Assembly (NCBI GenBank): GCA_028284395.1
Contig: JANQRV010000269.1
Location: 1-59,304 of the forward strand
From: Saprospiraceae bacterium
GTDB lineage: Bacteria > Bacteroidota > Bacteroidia > Chitinophagales > Saprospiraceae
Reading direction: 5' to 3'
DNA: 59,304 nt
Shown: positions 33,694 through 42,553 of the stretch, piece by piece
Layout: each line of letters opens with the position of its first letter
Position numbering within the stretch: position 1 is the first letter of the stretch
Position numbers and translations under genes: made by a program
Notes under the pieces: generated by a model
Databases searched by the model: none
Told to the model about the DNA's origin: nothing
What the model saw: only the letters and a program-made list of their open reading frames with translations

Positions 33694-35181
33694 CTAATAC
33701 TTTGCCGGTTCTCCTTGTGCCGGCAAAGTATCTTTGATGAATTGACGAATATCGTCATTGGCATTTTCGAGGTCCTCCTGACGCAAATACATCATGTGCC
33801 CGCTTCGATATCCCTTGAAGCGCATGCGATCTCTCATTTTACCGCTGCCATCAATATTCCACATGGTATATTTTGCATTGAAGTAGGTCGTAGCGCCGTC
33901 GAAATATCCGGATTGTACCATGATGTTCAGATAAGGGTTCTGGGCCATAGCCTGACGGAGGTTCTTTCCCGTATTGTCATCCCCGCGATCCCAAGGCCTT
34001 ACCGGCCCGAACATATTGTATTTAATATCGGTCTCGAACTGCAAATGTTCGCGCAGATAATAATTGATGGCGGGGGTGAAAGAGTGCAACCAGGAAGTAA
34101 GTTCCGAATTGAAATCCGGTCTTTCGCCTGCTTCCTTTTCATCCAGACCGCGGTACCGCGAATCCAGGCGGCCAACGGTTAGGCCTCCTTTCTCCCGCAA
34201 GAGGTCTTTCCAGAAGAAGGAGTAGGGAACATCCAGATTGTGTTGCAAAATGGTTTTGACGGAGAGACTGGAATAGTCGGCCATTTTTTGGGCCATTTCC
34301 TGTCGTTTCTCTTTCCCGAGGAAGCCACCCATTGCCATGGAAGGCAATAGCTCGTTGATGGTGAAGTTTTCTACTTCGGGCAACAGGTCCTCCAAGTCGC
34401 GTTGTTGTAATTCCGGTTTCAGCGCCTTTTGGTACCAGGCCGCTGCCGTAAAGTAAGGGAGCCGATTGGCGGCGGCGACCGGACCATCTCGCTTGATCCC
34501 CAATCCAGTGGGGGAAACCAGGATCACTCCGTTCAAATACATCCACTGACTGTTTTGTAACTCCAGAGAGAGACCGGAAACGCGCGTGGTTCCGTAACTT
34601 TCACCAATGAGGTATTTGGGCGAACGCCAGCGGTTGTGGCGGGTCACAAAGGTATTGATCCATTCGGCCAGGTATTTGACATCGGCATTTACACCGAAAA
34701 ATAACTTCTTGTCGGCCTCCTTGTCTAAAATTCTGGAATAGCCCGTATTGACCGGATTGACAAAAACAATGTCGGCCACATCCAGAATGGAATGCGGGTT
34801 TTCACGAATGCCGTAGGGTTGTACCGGATAACCTTCGTCGTCGATCTCCAGCATGCGGGGGCCGGTGTAGGCAATGTGCATCCAGACCGATGCCGAGCCG
34901 GGGCCACCATTAAATGATATGACCAAAGGCCGGGAGGCGCGGTCGTCTACATCGGTGCGTTCGTAAAAAGTGTGAAATAGGGTGGCGATCGGTTCTCCGT
35001 CTTCATTCCAGACGGGTTGGGTGCCGGTTTTGGCGGTATAGGGAATGCGTTTTCCCTTTATGGTAACACTGTGATTGGTCTCCATCAAGGTGTCGGCGGG
35101 CAACATTCTTTTTTGAGCCGACAAGATCCCGATTGTCAACAGTAGAAAACACAAAGTGGAGATGGTGTTTTTGGCCGTCAT
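33694..35181 (-). CDS. S10-family serine carboxypeptidase-like peptidase
   Basis: Removes C-terminal residues from peptides; in bacteria this family is exported. A signal peptide (residues 1-22, ending near ILSAQ) precedes the alpha/beta-hydrolase domain. The oxyanion motif is PLVISFNGGPGSASVWMHIA (near residue 85), the nucleophile lies in YLIGESYGTTRVSG (near 190), and the aspartate and histidine are probably in VQSGYFDGATTYF and FKGYRSGHMMYL near the end. The 495-residue length is normal. It converges on the serine hydrolase and is 57 bases downstream of a membrane protein gene on the same strand. Confidence 0.9.
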   Translation of the reverse strand: MTAKNTISTLCFLLLTIGILSAQKRMLPADTLMETNHSVTIKGKRIPYTAKTGTQPVWNEDGEPIATLFHTFYERTDVDDRASRPLVISFNGGPGSASVWMHIAYTGPRMLEIDDEGYPVQPYGIRENPHSILDVADIVFVNPVNTGYSRILDKEADKKLFFGVNADVKYLAEWINTFVTRHNRWRSPKYLIGESYGTTRVSGLSLELQNSQWMYLNGVILVSPTGLGIKRDGPVAAANRLPYFTAAAWYQKALKPELQQRDLEDLLPEVENFTINELLPSMAMGGFLGKEKRQEMAQKMADYSSLSVKTILQHNLDVPYSFFWKDLLREKGGLTVGRLDSRYRGLDEKEAGERPDFNSELTSWLHSFTPAINYYLREHLQFETDIKYNMFGPVRPWDRGDDNTGKNLRQAMAQNPYLNIMVQSGYFDGATTYFNAKYTMWNIDGSGKMRDRMRFKGYRSGHMMYLRQEDLENANDDIRQFIKDTLPAQGEPAKY

Positions 35182-35238
35182 ATTTTTAGTGAGCTTTGAT
35201 TAAGTAATGATCAACCGCCAAGTTAATGAAAAATGGGG

Positions 35239-35910
35239 TTACAGTTTTCGAAACCACCGCAGGAGCCCGGTGAATAAGATGATCTGCCCCAACCCCATTC
35301 CGAAATTGGTACTGATGAAAATAAGTGGCAGTATCTGCAATACATAACCGACTAGTCCCAGGATGGCAAATCCGCCGTTCAGCAAAAATCCCCAATAGAC
35401 CATTTTTGATGACCCTTGGAATTGGAAAACGGGGACCATAAAAAGGGAAGCCAATCCAAGAAAGAAGGTGAAACCAAGCATTAAGATGGACAAAATAGCG
35501 GAGTCGGGATAAAACTGTACGAAGTGTTCCAGACCTTCCGCATTGTTGTTGGCAAAGTTCCAACGAACCGCCGTTAACTGTACAAAATAACAAAGCGATA
35601 CCAGGGTCATGGCTGCAGTCCCAAAATGGAGACTGATGCTCGTAAAGAGCTTTTGCGGGGCTTCTGCCAAAAAGTGAAGGGTATTCAAAATTACCAAAAA
35701 GGCGGCCATAAAGAGCAACATGGATAACTGGGCCAGGTGTTTAAAGCTTTGATCATAGTTGTTGTTGTAAAGGATGTAGTCCTGGAAACTGGTCCATTCG
35801 TACACCGGATGTAAAATAATGATGGCAGAGAATCCGATGATGAATAATAGGATGGAAAAAAGGCAGGTTACAGTAGACCAATAGCCTAATTTGCTGGCAA
35901 TTGCTGACAT
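35239..35910 (-). CDS. Hypothetical multi-pass membrane protein
   Basis: A 223-residue protein with about six hydrophobic segments: residues 12-34, 64-84, 95-116, 140-162, 170-190 and 195-215. I recognise no family signature. Between the first two helices there is a soluble loop rich in Tyr and Asn (YEWTSFQDYILYNNNYDQSF). It is transcribed towards the S10 peptidase. Its upstream region is occupied by the MITE-like element at 35931-36090, which starts 20 bases before its ATG. Confidence 0.7.
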   Translation of the reverse strand: MSAIASKLGYWSTVTCLFSILLFIIGFSAIIILHPVYEWTSFQDYILYNNNYDQSFKHLAQLSMLLFMAAFLVILNTLHFLAEAPQKLFTSISLHFGTAAMTLVSLCYFVQLTAVRWNFANNNAEGLEHFVQFYPDSAILSILMLGFTFFLGLASLFMVPVFQFQGSSKMVYWGFLLNGGFAILGLVGYVLQILPLIFISTNFGMGLGQIILFTGLLRWFRKL

Positions 35911-35930
35911 GAGGAATGATTTTATACAAT

Positions 35931-36090
35931 GAAGTTGTCTAAAGTTTTCTGCTGCTGGTGAAAAACACGAATTTTAAGTCCAATTGCAGTCAATTTTTCA
36001 CTGCATAGCAGCGCTACGCTGTTAAAAATTGGCGAAAAGTGGGCTTGAAAGACGGTTTTGGAGCCCAGCAAGGAAACTTTAGACAACTTC
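35931..36090. mobile_element. MITE-like palindromic element with terminal inverted repeats
   Basis: The left end GAAGTTGTCTAAAGTTTTCT (35931-35950) and the right end read on the other strand (GAAGTTGTCTAAAGTTTCCT, 36090-36071) share 17 exact terminal bases. AAT flanks both ends, a possible three-base target duplication. The interior is also an imperfect palindrome: CAATTTTTCACTGCATAGCAGC faces GCTGTTAAAAATTG. The whole 160 bases can fold into one long hairpin. No coding capacity is present. A third copy of the end lies alone at 25275-25302. Confidence 0.7.
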
Positions 36091-36126
36091 AATAGTCTTG
36101 TTCAGAAATAAGAAGTTATAATGCGC

Positions 36127-36486
36127 TTAGATGGAAGTGATGGATGCCGGAGCGTCTTCTTCGGAGGGGATGGTTTTGTGTTGTTGGATGGTGAAGTCGT
36201 CTCTCTTTAGGAATGAATAATGAGGAGAGTCGTATGGTTGATGGTAATTAGTGTATTTTAAGTGGTCGGGTGATTGGTCGATCCGGGTGGTGAAATGTTG
36301 CCAAAAAGGAGGGCTGGCATGAACTGTTGATGGGGTGGAAGTCCATTGATAAACCTGGAGGAAATGGACTTCGTTTTGGGCAATTAGTTCGATCGCCTCG
36401 GTTTGGAAATGCCATGGGTGGGGTGTTGGACTGATGGCAGTGAGTGCCGCGAGGAGGAGGAATGCTATTTTTAGTATTGAATTCAA
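36127..36486 (-). CDS. Small secreted hypothetical protein
   Basis: A 119-residue protein if it begins at the TTG at 36486, which opens a reasonable signal peptide (NSILKIAFLLLAALTAIS). A longer frame starting at 36576 would pass through the inverted repeat at 36519-36591, so I prefer the short form. The mature part is rich in His, Pro and Tyr and has no recognised domain. Residue use and position in a spacer make this a moderate call only. Confidence 0.4.
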   Translation of the reverse strand: MNSILKIAFLLLAALTAISPTPHPWHFQTEAIELIAQNEVHFLQVYQWTSTPSTVHASPPFWQHFTTRIDQSPDHLKYTNYHQPYDSPHYSFLKRDDFTIQQHKTIPSEEDAPASITSI

Positions 36487-36518
36487 AGTGTAGGTTGTTG
36501 TCGGATAGAGACAGAAAT

Positions 36519-36591
36519 TTACAAAATCTCCAAGATTTTGCAAATTGGTCCTCTCAGGGATTTCGCAAATGAGCACTTGGAGATTTTGTAA
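36519..36591. repeat. Inverted repeat containing a small palindrome, possible terminator
   Basis: TTACAAAATCTCCAAG (36519-36534) is repeated inverted at 36576-36591 (16 bases exact, 41 bases between). The left arm is part of a small palindrome, CAAAATCT, CCA, AGATTTTG (36522-36540). It lies just downstream of the serine hydrolase stop at 36599, so it may end that transcript. It may also belong to a dispersed repeat family. Confidence 0.55.
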
Positions 36592-36598
36592 TGTGGTG

Positions 36599-37993
36599 TT
36601 ATTCCTCCTTTATTTTTTTCCCGGGGACTTGTCCTCCATTTTGAAACAAAGTCAGACCGCTCACTTCCTCGCTGTCCTTCCGATTGAATGTGATTTGGGC
36701 TTCCACCACTTTTAGAAAGAACTCGTTTTCCGAGCTGGCGAAGAGGGGAAAGCGAGGTTGATTGGTGGCTTGAAGATACAATTGACCTGCTTCCAGGGTA
36801 ACATCAATGAAAAATTGAGGTGCCAATTGGTACTTGCCAACGTATGCCTGTAAGATTTCTTCCTTTAACTTGATTTCCTTTTTCTTAGCATTGATTGCGG
36901 GTGGTTTGGTGAAGGGGAGAAGTGGCATCTTCGGATCGATCAGATGAAATCCAATGTTGTCGATGTTCTCGGTTGAATTGGTCAAAACGACAACGCCGGT
37001 CTGATTCTGTGTACAAAAGCCGGCAAAGCTGTGGTATCCTCCGGTTTGACCGGTATGAAAAACAATGTCCAGGTCGCCTGAACTCACTGAGTGCCAGGCC
37101 AAGCCGACTTTGGGTTGTTGGTCTTCACCTACGGGCTCCGTCTTTTGTGCCAGTTGCATCGCTTTTGATAGGTCTGAACCGTCTTCTTCCAGATGGGCCG
37201 CTACGTAGGTCAACAATTCCTCCGGGGTAGATCTAATACCACCGGCTCCCGCCATAGCAGGGATATCCCAATTTTCTACTTTCAATCCAAGGTCGTGAGG
37301 CTCCGCCAGGGATGCTTTCATGTCGTCGTTCAATTGAATTTTGGTTTGGGTAAGGCCCAGAGGCTTGGCGATTTTATCGAGCATCAATTCTTCGTAGGTC
37401 ATTTTACTTTTGAGTGCCAATAAATGGCCCAATAAGCCCATAGCGAGATTGGAATATTCGTACTTGGCTCCAATGGCTCGTGGTAGTTCACATTCTGCTA
37501 GAAAGTCGTACATCTGCTGGACGGTATAATCGGCGTATGGGTTAAGTGGGTTTGCCGGCTTCATGTTCGAAGGGAGGCGAGGAATGGCAGAAGTGTGATT
37601 GGCTACGTGTTTTAGTGAAACGGACTGGCCGTCTTTCTGAGGAATTTTGACGGACGCCGGAAGGTGTTTTTGAATTGGATCGTCCAGGTTCATTGTTCTG
37701 GTGACTACTTTTTCCGCCAGCAGTACACCGGTAAAAGTCTTGGAAATGGATCCGATCTCGAACACGGTGTGTAGATCCACCGGGTCCTGCTTGGCCAGAG
37801 ATTTGAACCCATAGCTGTAGAATCGACTCCCTTGTTCGTCGACGATGCCCACGACGATGCCCACATGATTGCCACTGTCGACCCGCATCTTGATGTTGTC
37901 GATCACTGGTCCGGGAATGGGCGTTTCTGACTGGGCGGTGAGTAAAAATCCTGATATTGTAAAGAACAGAAAGATGGAGAGCTTACGCTTCAT
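36599..37993 (-). CDS. Beta-lactamase-related serine hydrolase with DUF3471-like C-terminal domain
   Basis: A 464-residue exported protein with a signal peptide (MKRKLSIFLFFTISGFLLTAQ). The class C-type motifs are clear: SxxK in FEIGSISKTFTGVLLAE near residue 84, YSN in AKYEYSNLAMGLLGH near 175, and HTG in VFHTGQTGGYHSF near 315. After residue 370 a separate beta-rich domain (YVGKYQLAPQFFIDVTLEAGQLYL) follows, typical of the DUF3471 tail of these hydrolases. Such proteins are mostly D-amino peptidases or esterases, not antibiotic resistance enzymes. It is not clearly in an operon. Confidence 0.88.
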   Translation of the reverse strand: MKRKLSIFLFFTISGFLLTAQSETPIPGPVIDNIKMRVDSGNHVGIVVGIVDEQGSRFYSYGFKSLAKQDPVDLHTVFEIGSISKTFTGVLLAEKVVTRTMNLDDPIQKHLPASVKIPQKDGQSVSLKHVANHTSAIPRLPSNMKPANPLNPYADYTVQQMYDFLAECELPRAIGAKYEYSNLAMGLLGHLLALKSKMTYEELMLDKIAKPLGLTQTKIQLNDDMKASLAEPHDLGLKVENWDIPAMAGAGGIRSTPEELLTYVAAHLEEDGSDLSKAMQLAQKTEPVGEDQQPKVGLAWHSVSSGDLDIVFHTGQTGGYHSFAGFCTQNQTGVVVLTNSTENIDNIGFHLIDPKMPLLPFTKPPAINAKKKEIKLKEEILQAYVGKYQLAPQFFIDVTLEAGQLYLQATNQPRFPLFASSENEFFLKVVEAQITFNRKDSEEVSGLTLFQNGGQVPGKKIKEE

Positions 37994-38117
37994 ATTTTGA
38001 TGTGGTTGGTTGCAGAAAACAAGAAAATTAAATCATTTTGGGTGAGCATGCCCGGAATGAAGACCAACGCTGGGTAGCTTTTATACCATTGTAGTGATTT
38101 GATCTATGAACCCGAAA

Positions 38118-38795
38118 CTAAGGCCGGTAGATCCTGAGGTTATCAATCCGAAGATGGTTGCGAACCGTTCGCCAACCAAACCAGCCTCGGTGATAGGGGG
38201 CTGGGTCGTTGATCTCGAAAATCACTTCACCGTCTCTGATGTATTGTACGATGTTTTCCTTTACTACTAATTTGATGCGGTAGGTCTTATTGGGGACGAG
38301 CAAATACTGAGGATCTGACAAGTCATGTTCGGGCAAGAGCTTCCGGTCCGTATTTCCGTCGTAGCGGCGAAAGCGGGTTTTTGAATTATTGTGTCCGCCG
38401 TAACCCGTATAGTATAAATAGAGCTGATGATAATCCTTGAATCTTCCGCTGCGACCGGTTGGACTGTTCCCGAGCGAATCGGTTGCCATCCAAAAACAGT
38501 TGAGGTCGCTGACCCGGTCATTGGGCCCCGCTTCGCTGATGGGCGTGGCTTCGTATTCGATTGCGATGGGGGCCGTTAATTGGGTGTCGAGCCAAATGGT
38601 AGCTCCCGCTCCTACGTCGATGTCCAATTGGCCATCAACGACACGGACCGTGCTCTTTTCCGGATCTTGTAATTCGGCAATGTAGGAGGCCGATAGCTCT
38701 CCCGAATCAAAATTGTCAGAGTAATAGTGTTTGTTGACATGGCAACCGGCCATCAGGAAAACCAGAGCGGCAGTGTATAGGTCAGGATTCTTCAT
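38118..38795 (-). CDS. DUF6250-type concanavalin-like lipoprotein
   Basis: A 225-residue lipoprotein: the signal MKNPDLYTAALVFLMAGC ends with lipobox MAGC. The mature protein is one beta-sandwich domain with the blocks SDLNCFWMATDSLGNSPTGR, FKDYHQLYLYYTGYGGHNNS and RFRRYDGN, which are typical of DUF6250, a domain found beside polysaccharide lyases and glycosidases in Bacteroidota. It may bind or cleave carbohydrate. It is encoded 12 bases after the permease of module 2, so it may be co-transcribed with it. Confidence 0.78.
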   Translation of the reverse strand: MKNPDLYTAALVFLMAGCHVNKHYYSDNFDSGELSASYIAELQDPEKSTVRVVDGQLDIDVGAGATIWLDTQLTAPIAIEYEATPISEAGPNDRVSDLNCFWMATDSLGNSPTGRSGRFKDYHQLYLYYTGYGGHNNSKTRFRRYDGNTDRKLLPEHDLSDPQYLLVPNKTYRIKLVVKENIVQYIRDGEVIFEINDPAPYHRGWFGWRTVRNHLRIDNLRIYRP

Positions 38796-38807
38796 AGATA
38801 CAAACCG

Positions 38808-41465
38808 TTATTCATCTTTTAGCACCTCGGCAAGATTGGCCGATGCCGCTCTCATGGACAGGTAAGTCACACTGAGAAAAGACAAGAGTGCGACGATCAG
38901 TCCAGCTCCGAGGAAGACAAACAAATTAATACTAATTCCGTAAGCAAAAGAATCTAACCAGTCCTGCATCGTAGGCCAGGATAGCGGCACGGCCAAGAAA
39001 AGTGCCAGGATGAATAGTTTGAGATATTGACCGTTTAGCATCAGGAACACCTGGGAAATACTGGCGCCCAATATCTTGCGAATGCCAATTTCTTTTTTGC
39101 GTTGTTCTGCGGCATACGAAAGCAAACCAACCAGGCCAATGATGGCAATGAAAAGTGAAAAACCGGTAAAAATGGAAATCAATCCGGACAGACTGCGTTC
39201 GCGGACATAAAGTTGGGCCAATTCGTCATCGTAGTAGGAATATTCGAAAGGGGCATCTGCTGCCATTTGCTGCCATTTGCGCTCTATCTGTGCCAACAAT
39301 TTTTGCTCATCTTGCTGTGCATATTTGATGGTGAGCACCCTTTGACTACCCCACATTTGGGAGTCGATGTGAAAGAACATCAGTGGATCGATGTTTTCCC
39401 GGAGCGACTGAAAGTGAAAGTCTTTCACTACACCGATGACCTTTAATTCATGGGGATAACCCGGGTAGATGATTTTTTTACCCAGTCCGTCGCCGTCTTC
39501 CCAGGCGAACAATTCTTCGGTCGTCTCATTGATGATCAGACCGTTGACGTCGGCGGGACGTCCTTTTTCAAAAGTACGGCCCTTGATCAAGGTCAGCCCC
39601 AGAGTTGGGAAAAAGTTTTCGTCGATCTTAATCTGGCTAATGGGCAGTTTGATATTGGAGCCTTCTCTTTCATAAATGTCTTCCCAGCGGCCGCGGGCTG
39701 GTACATCCATGGATAGGGATGCTTGCGAGACGCTGGGAAGTGCCATTACTTCATCGCGAAAGGATTTCAATTGACTACCCAATTTCTCGGCGTGATTGAT
39801 CACCAATATGTTCTCTTCGTTGAAACCAAGGTTCTTCTTGTTCAGATAATTCAATTGTTGATAGATCAAAACGGTACCCGACATCAGAGCGATGGCAATG
39901 GTGAACTGCAGGGTGACCAGGACATTTCGTATTCCACCACTGCGAATACCACTAGCCAGATTGCCTTTCAATACCTGCAATGGCTGAAAAGCGGATAGAT
40001 AAAATGCCGGGTAGATACCGGCCAGAATACCAATGCCGACAACCAACAGAAATAGAGTTGGTAAGAAGCTCCACCGGAAAATAGGGGTGATATCGATTAA
40101 AATCCCGGAAAAGTAATGAATCAGGGATTGTAGCCCTTTAATCAACAATAAGGACAAGAGTACAGAGATGAACGACACGGTAATGGATTCCACTAGAAAC
40201 TGGGTTACTAAAGAATTGCGGAAGGCTCCCACGGTCTTTTTTACACCGATTTCTTTTGCCCTATTACTGGCACGTGCTGTAGAAAGGTTGATGAAGTTGA
40301 GTAGAGCAATCAACAGAATTAAGACCGCCACATATTTTAGGATGCCGATAATGGTACTGTCGCCAATCGGGCCAAGACGATTCCCAATATCCACCGATTT
40401 CAAATGAATATCGCTGATGGGTTGCAGGTAGAAGTTCCATCCGCCCTTTTCTGTTACAAAATCCTTGTAATTCATACCCAGTCGGGAGAAAGTAGGTTGA
40501 ACGTATACATCTGCCAGATCCACAAATTTCTGCTCCAGATGTCGCGGATCGGTGTTTGGTACTAGTTTGGCATAAGTGGCCATTTGCGTCCAGATAAAGC
40601 TCCAGTCGAATTTCTCCACGTTGGGATTGGTCGGCATTGACCACAAAAAATCGAAATGGAAATGCATGTTATCGGGTTGCTTGGCAGTTACCCCGGTCAC
40701 CGTGACCGGAATGCGGTTGTCGCCAAATTCCAACGTTTGTCCTAAGGCCGGTTCATTGCCGAAATACTTGGTAGCCATCTCGGATGATATCACCACTTTT
40801 CCCAGCCCCTTTAAAGCCGTACTGGGGTCTCCTTCCAATAGCGGGAAGGCAAAAAAGTCAAAGAAATTGGAATCTGCCGCTAAGACATTACTTTCATTGT
40901 ACGCCAGTAAATCTCCTCCACTTGGTTTGTATCTCACGGTCTGGGAGCCGGGTGTATTGATCCGAGTGACGGCCTCCACTTCGGGATATTTGTCTCGGAG
41001 CAATTGGGCCAACGGAGGGGCTGTCGATCCCATCTCACCACCTTCCGGACTCCAGATGTTCGTTTGATTGACGCGGTAAGAGCGCTCGATATCCGGATGC
41101 ATGCGGTCGTAAGTAGTTTCAAATTGGGTGTAGGTGTAGACCAGCAAACAAGCGGATATCCCCAAGGCTAATCCGAAGATGTTAATGAAGGAATAGGCTT
41201 TGTTTTTAAACATATGACGAAGGGCCGTCTTGACATAGATTCGGATCATTATGGCGTTTCTTATGAGGTTGATAAAGGTGATTGGACGGATGAGAGAGAG
41301 CCTAAGCAGGAGCACCACTTCCTTAAGATAATAAAGGTCGGCTCTGATCTTGGACACAATAAGCGTCTTCTGGTGGTATAGCTCATCCAGGTCGCCGCGA
41401 ATATCATCGTAATATTCCGGTCGGCAATACCATCTAAAAAAACGATCAGCTACGTTTTTGATCAT
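38808..41465 (-). CDS. MacB/FtsX-like ABC permease with N-terminal prefix domain (module 2)
   Basis: An 885-residue paralogue of the protein at 3909-6542 with the same plan. The prefix (FFRWYCRPEYYDDIRGDLDELYHQK) covers about 80 residues and is followed by a first helix (MFKNKAYSFINIFGLALGISACLLVY), a MacB-type periplasmic core, and two FtsX blocks with LLNFINLSTARASNRAKEIGVKK and GLVGLLSYAAEQRKKEIGIRKILGA. Its start overlaps the PadR stop by four bases, exactly as in module 1. No ATPase gene is adjacent. It is followed by the DUF6250 lipoprotein, which module 1 lacks. Confidence 0.85.
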   Translation of the reverse strand: MIKNVADRFFRWYCRPEYYDDIRGDLDELYHQKTLIVSKIRADLYYLKEVVLLLRLSLIRPITFINLIRNAIMIRIYVKTALRHMFKNKAYSFINIFGLALGISACLLVYTYTQFETTYDRMHPDIERSYRVNQTNIWSPEGGEMGSTAPPLAQLLRDKYPEVEAVTRINTPGSQTVRYKPSGGDLLAYNESNVLAADSNFFDFFAFPLLEGDPSTALKGLGKVVISSEMATKYFGNEPALGQTLEFGDNRIPVTVTGVTAKQPDNMHFHFDFLWSMPTNPNVEKFDWSFIWTQMATYAKLVPNTDPRHLEQKFVDLADVYVQPTFSRLGMNYKDFVTEKGGWNFYLQPISDIHLKSVDIGNRLGPIGDSTIIGILKYVAVLILLIALLNFINLSTARASNRAKEIGVKKTVGAFRNSLVTQFLVESITVSFISVLLSLLLIKGLQSLIHYFSGILIDITPIFRWSFLPTLFLLVVGIGILAGIYPAFYLSAFQPLQVLKGNLASGIRSGGIRNVLVTLQFTIAIALMSGTVLIYQQLNYLNKKNLGFNEENILVINHAEKLGSQLKSFRDEVMALPSVSQASLSMDVPARGRWEDIYEREGSNIKLPISQIKIDENFFPTLGLTLIKGRTFEKGRPADVNGLIINETTEELFAWEDGDGLGKKIIYPGYPHELKVIGVVKDFHFQSLRENIDPLMFFHIDSQMWGSQRVLTIKYAQQDEQKLLAQIERKWQQMAADAPFEYSYYDDELAQLYVRERSLSGLISIFTGFSLFIAIIGLVGLLSYAAEQRKKEIGIRKILGASISQVFLMLNGQYLKLFILALFLAVPLSWPTMQDWLDSFAYGISINLFVFLGAGLIVALLSFLSVTYLSMRAASANLAEVLKDE

Positions 41466-41800
41466 CCAGTGTATAATTCAAGTGCGATCTTAGGAATGCG
41501 ATTCCATAGTTCCATTCGGACATCTCTGGTATATTCAAGCGCTCTTTTCCCGTGGGCAGTAATGGTGAAATAGCGTTTCGGCCTTCCACCCCGTTCCGCA
41601 TTGGATTCACCGGTACGGGATTCCAGGTAACCCTTTTGTTCCATGCGTCGAAGAGCGGATTGCAATGCACCAACACTTACCTTGCGCTCGAGCTGGCGCT
41701 CAATTTCTTCTTTGATCGCCACCCCGTAAGCTTCGTCATAAAGCACTCCTACCGTCAATAATACGATCTCCTCAAACTCCCCCAATGGAAACTTCTTCAT
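41462..41800 (-). CDS. PadR-family transcriptional regulator (module 2)
   Basis: A 112-residue winged-helix regulator parallel to the module 1 PadR. It opens with FPLGEFEEIVLLTVGVLYDEAYGV, has the recognition helix SVGALQSALRRMEQKGYL and the wing RGGRPKRYFTITAHGKRALE. The stop overlaps the permease start (ATGA). Direct TTGTAGTATTG repeats lie 15-70 bases upstream and are the candidate operator. The two PadR proteins differ at many positions, so cross-regulation cannot be assumed. Confidence 0.92.
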   Translation of the reverse strand: MKKFPLGEFEEIVLLTVGVLYDEAYGVAIKEEIERQLERKVSVGALQSALRRMEQKGYLESRTGESNAERGGRPKRYFTITAHGKRALEYTRDVRMELWNRIPKIALELYTG

Positions 41801-41814
41801 AGGTTAATTCTTGT

Positions 41815-41868
41815 TTGTAGTATTGCAAATATAGGAGTGTTTTTTCAAAATTCCTAATTGTAGTATTG
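41815..41868. promoter_or_regulatory. TTGTAGTATTG direct repeats upstream of padR module 2
   Basis: TTGTAGTATTG occurs at 41815-41825 and 41858-41868 (43-base period). The second copy extends to CTAATTGTAGTA, close to TAATTGCAGTA upstream of padR module 1. Between them lies the loose inverted pair TAGGAGTGTTTT and AAAATTCCTA. Position suggests PadR binding. Confidence 0.5.
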
Positions 41869-41869
41869 A

Positions 41870-41929
41870 GTTTGGGGTTCCATGTTCCGGTTTGAGGTTC
41901 GAAGTTCCGGGTTTGGGGTTCGAAGTTCC
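41870..41929. repeat. Three tandem units of about 20 bases (dispersed GGTTTGGGGTTCGAAGTTCC family)
   Basis: Units at 41870-41888, 41889-41908 and 41909-41929 share GTTTGGGGTTC followed by GAAGTTCC or CATGTTCC. The same sequence type, on the opposite strand, is found at 14559-14592. There are no unique spacers, so this is not a CRISPR array. Confidence 0.7.
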
Positions 41930-41965
41930 GAAATAGGATAGGGACATTCAAGTTGCATCCATTTC

Positions 41966-42532
41966 CTAGTTGACAAGAGCCCTGGATTTCTTCTTTAGGT
42001 AATTTTGGTACAATAAATAGGTTAGGAACAGGAGACAAGCACTCATGAAGAGTGGGATTAGGAACATTCGATCGGGGGGTAAGGACAACCCCAGCAACAG
42101 CCCCCCAAGCGAAATGACTCCCGCTCCGATTCCAAAAATCGGTGCCTTGTAAAACCACGCGTAGGGGAAGAAATGGGCACCGGTAATGATGACGTAAGTC
42201 ATGACAAAGTAATCTGGATGTTTGATCAGGATAAAAACCAGGAAAGGGAAATAGAAGAGCTGCGCAAAATTCAGCCATAGGCCTAGTGGTTGCAGGGGGT
42301 TATTCGGCAATGTCCAGGTCGTTTTCAATACTTTTGACAGTCCCCAGGCCAGTGGTAGGAGCAGACCGCCAATGATGAAGGTCAAAACGCTTTTGTCGTA
42401 TGCGGAATAAGATAATCTCCAAATGATGGCGATCATGAACCAGATGACGGTTGCTGCGATGATAAAGTCTATGCCGTTTTTGGCTTGGATGGAAAGTTCG
42501 AGTCTTAATTGATTGAAGGTCTTTTTATCCAT
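41966..42532 (-). CDS. Hypothetical membrane protein, possibly DUF7010-like
   Basis: A 188-residue protein with about six hydrophobic segments after a polar N terminus (MDKKTFNQLRLELSIQAKNG). Segments are near residues 23-42, 50-68, 85-103, 110-126, 132-152 and 158-177. The start, with a short helix that leads into IDFIIAATVIWFMIAIIW, recalls a small uncharacterised membrane family (DUF7010), but I am not certain. Nothing in its surroundings gives a role. Confidence 0.65.
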   Translation of the reverse strand: MDKKTFNQLRLELSIQAKNGIDFIIAATVIWFMIAIIWRLSYSAYDKSVLTFIIGGLLLPLAWGLSKVLKTTWTLPNNPLQPLGLWLNFAQLFYFPFLVFILIKHPDYFVMTYVIITGAHFFPYAWFYKAPIFGIGAGVISLGGLLLGLSLPPDRMFLIPLFMSACLLFLTYLLYQNYLKKKSRALVN

Positions 42533-42553
42533 AGTTGATTTTTTACTTCTTCG

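Noticed and set aside
36599..37993. Antibiotic-resistance beta-lactamase
   Set aside because: The motifs and the DUF3471-like tail fit broad serine hydrolases and peptidases; no resistance context is present.
41870..41929. CRISPR-like array
   Set aside because: The units are directly adjacent with no unique spacers and no cas genes are present.
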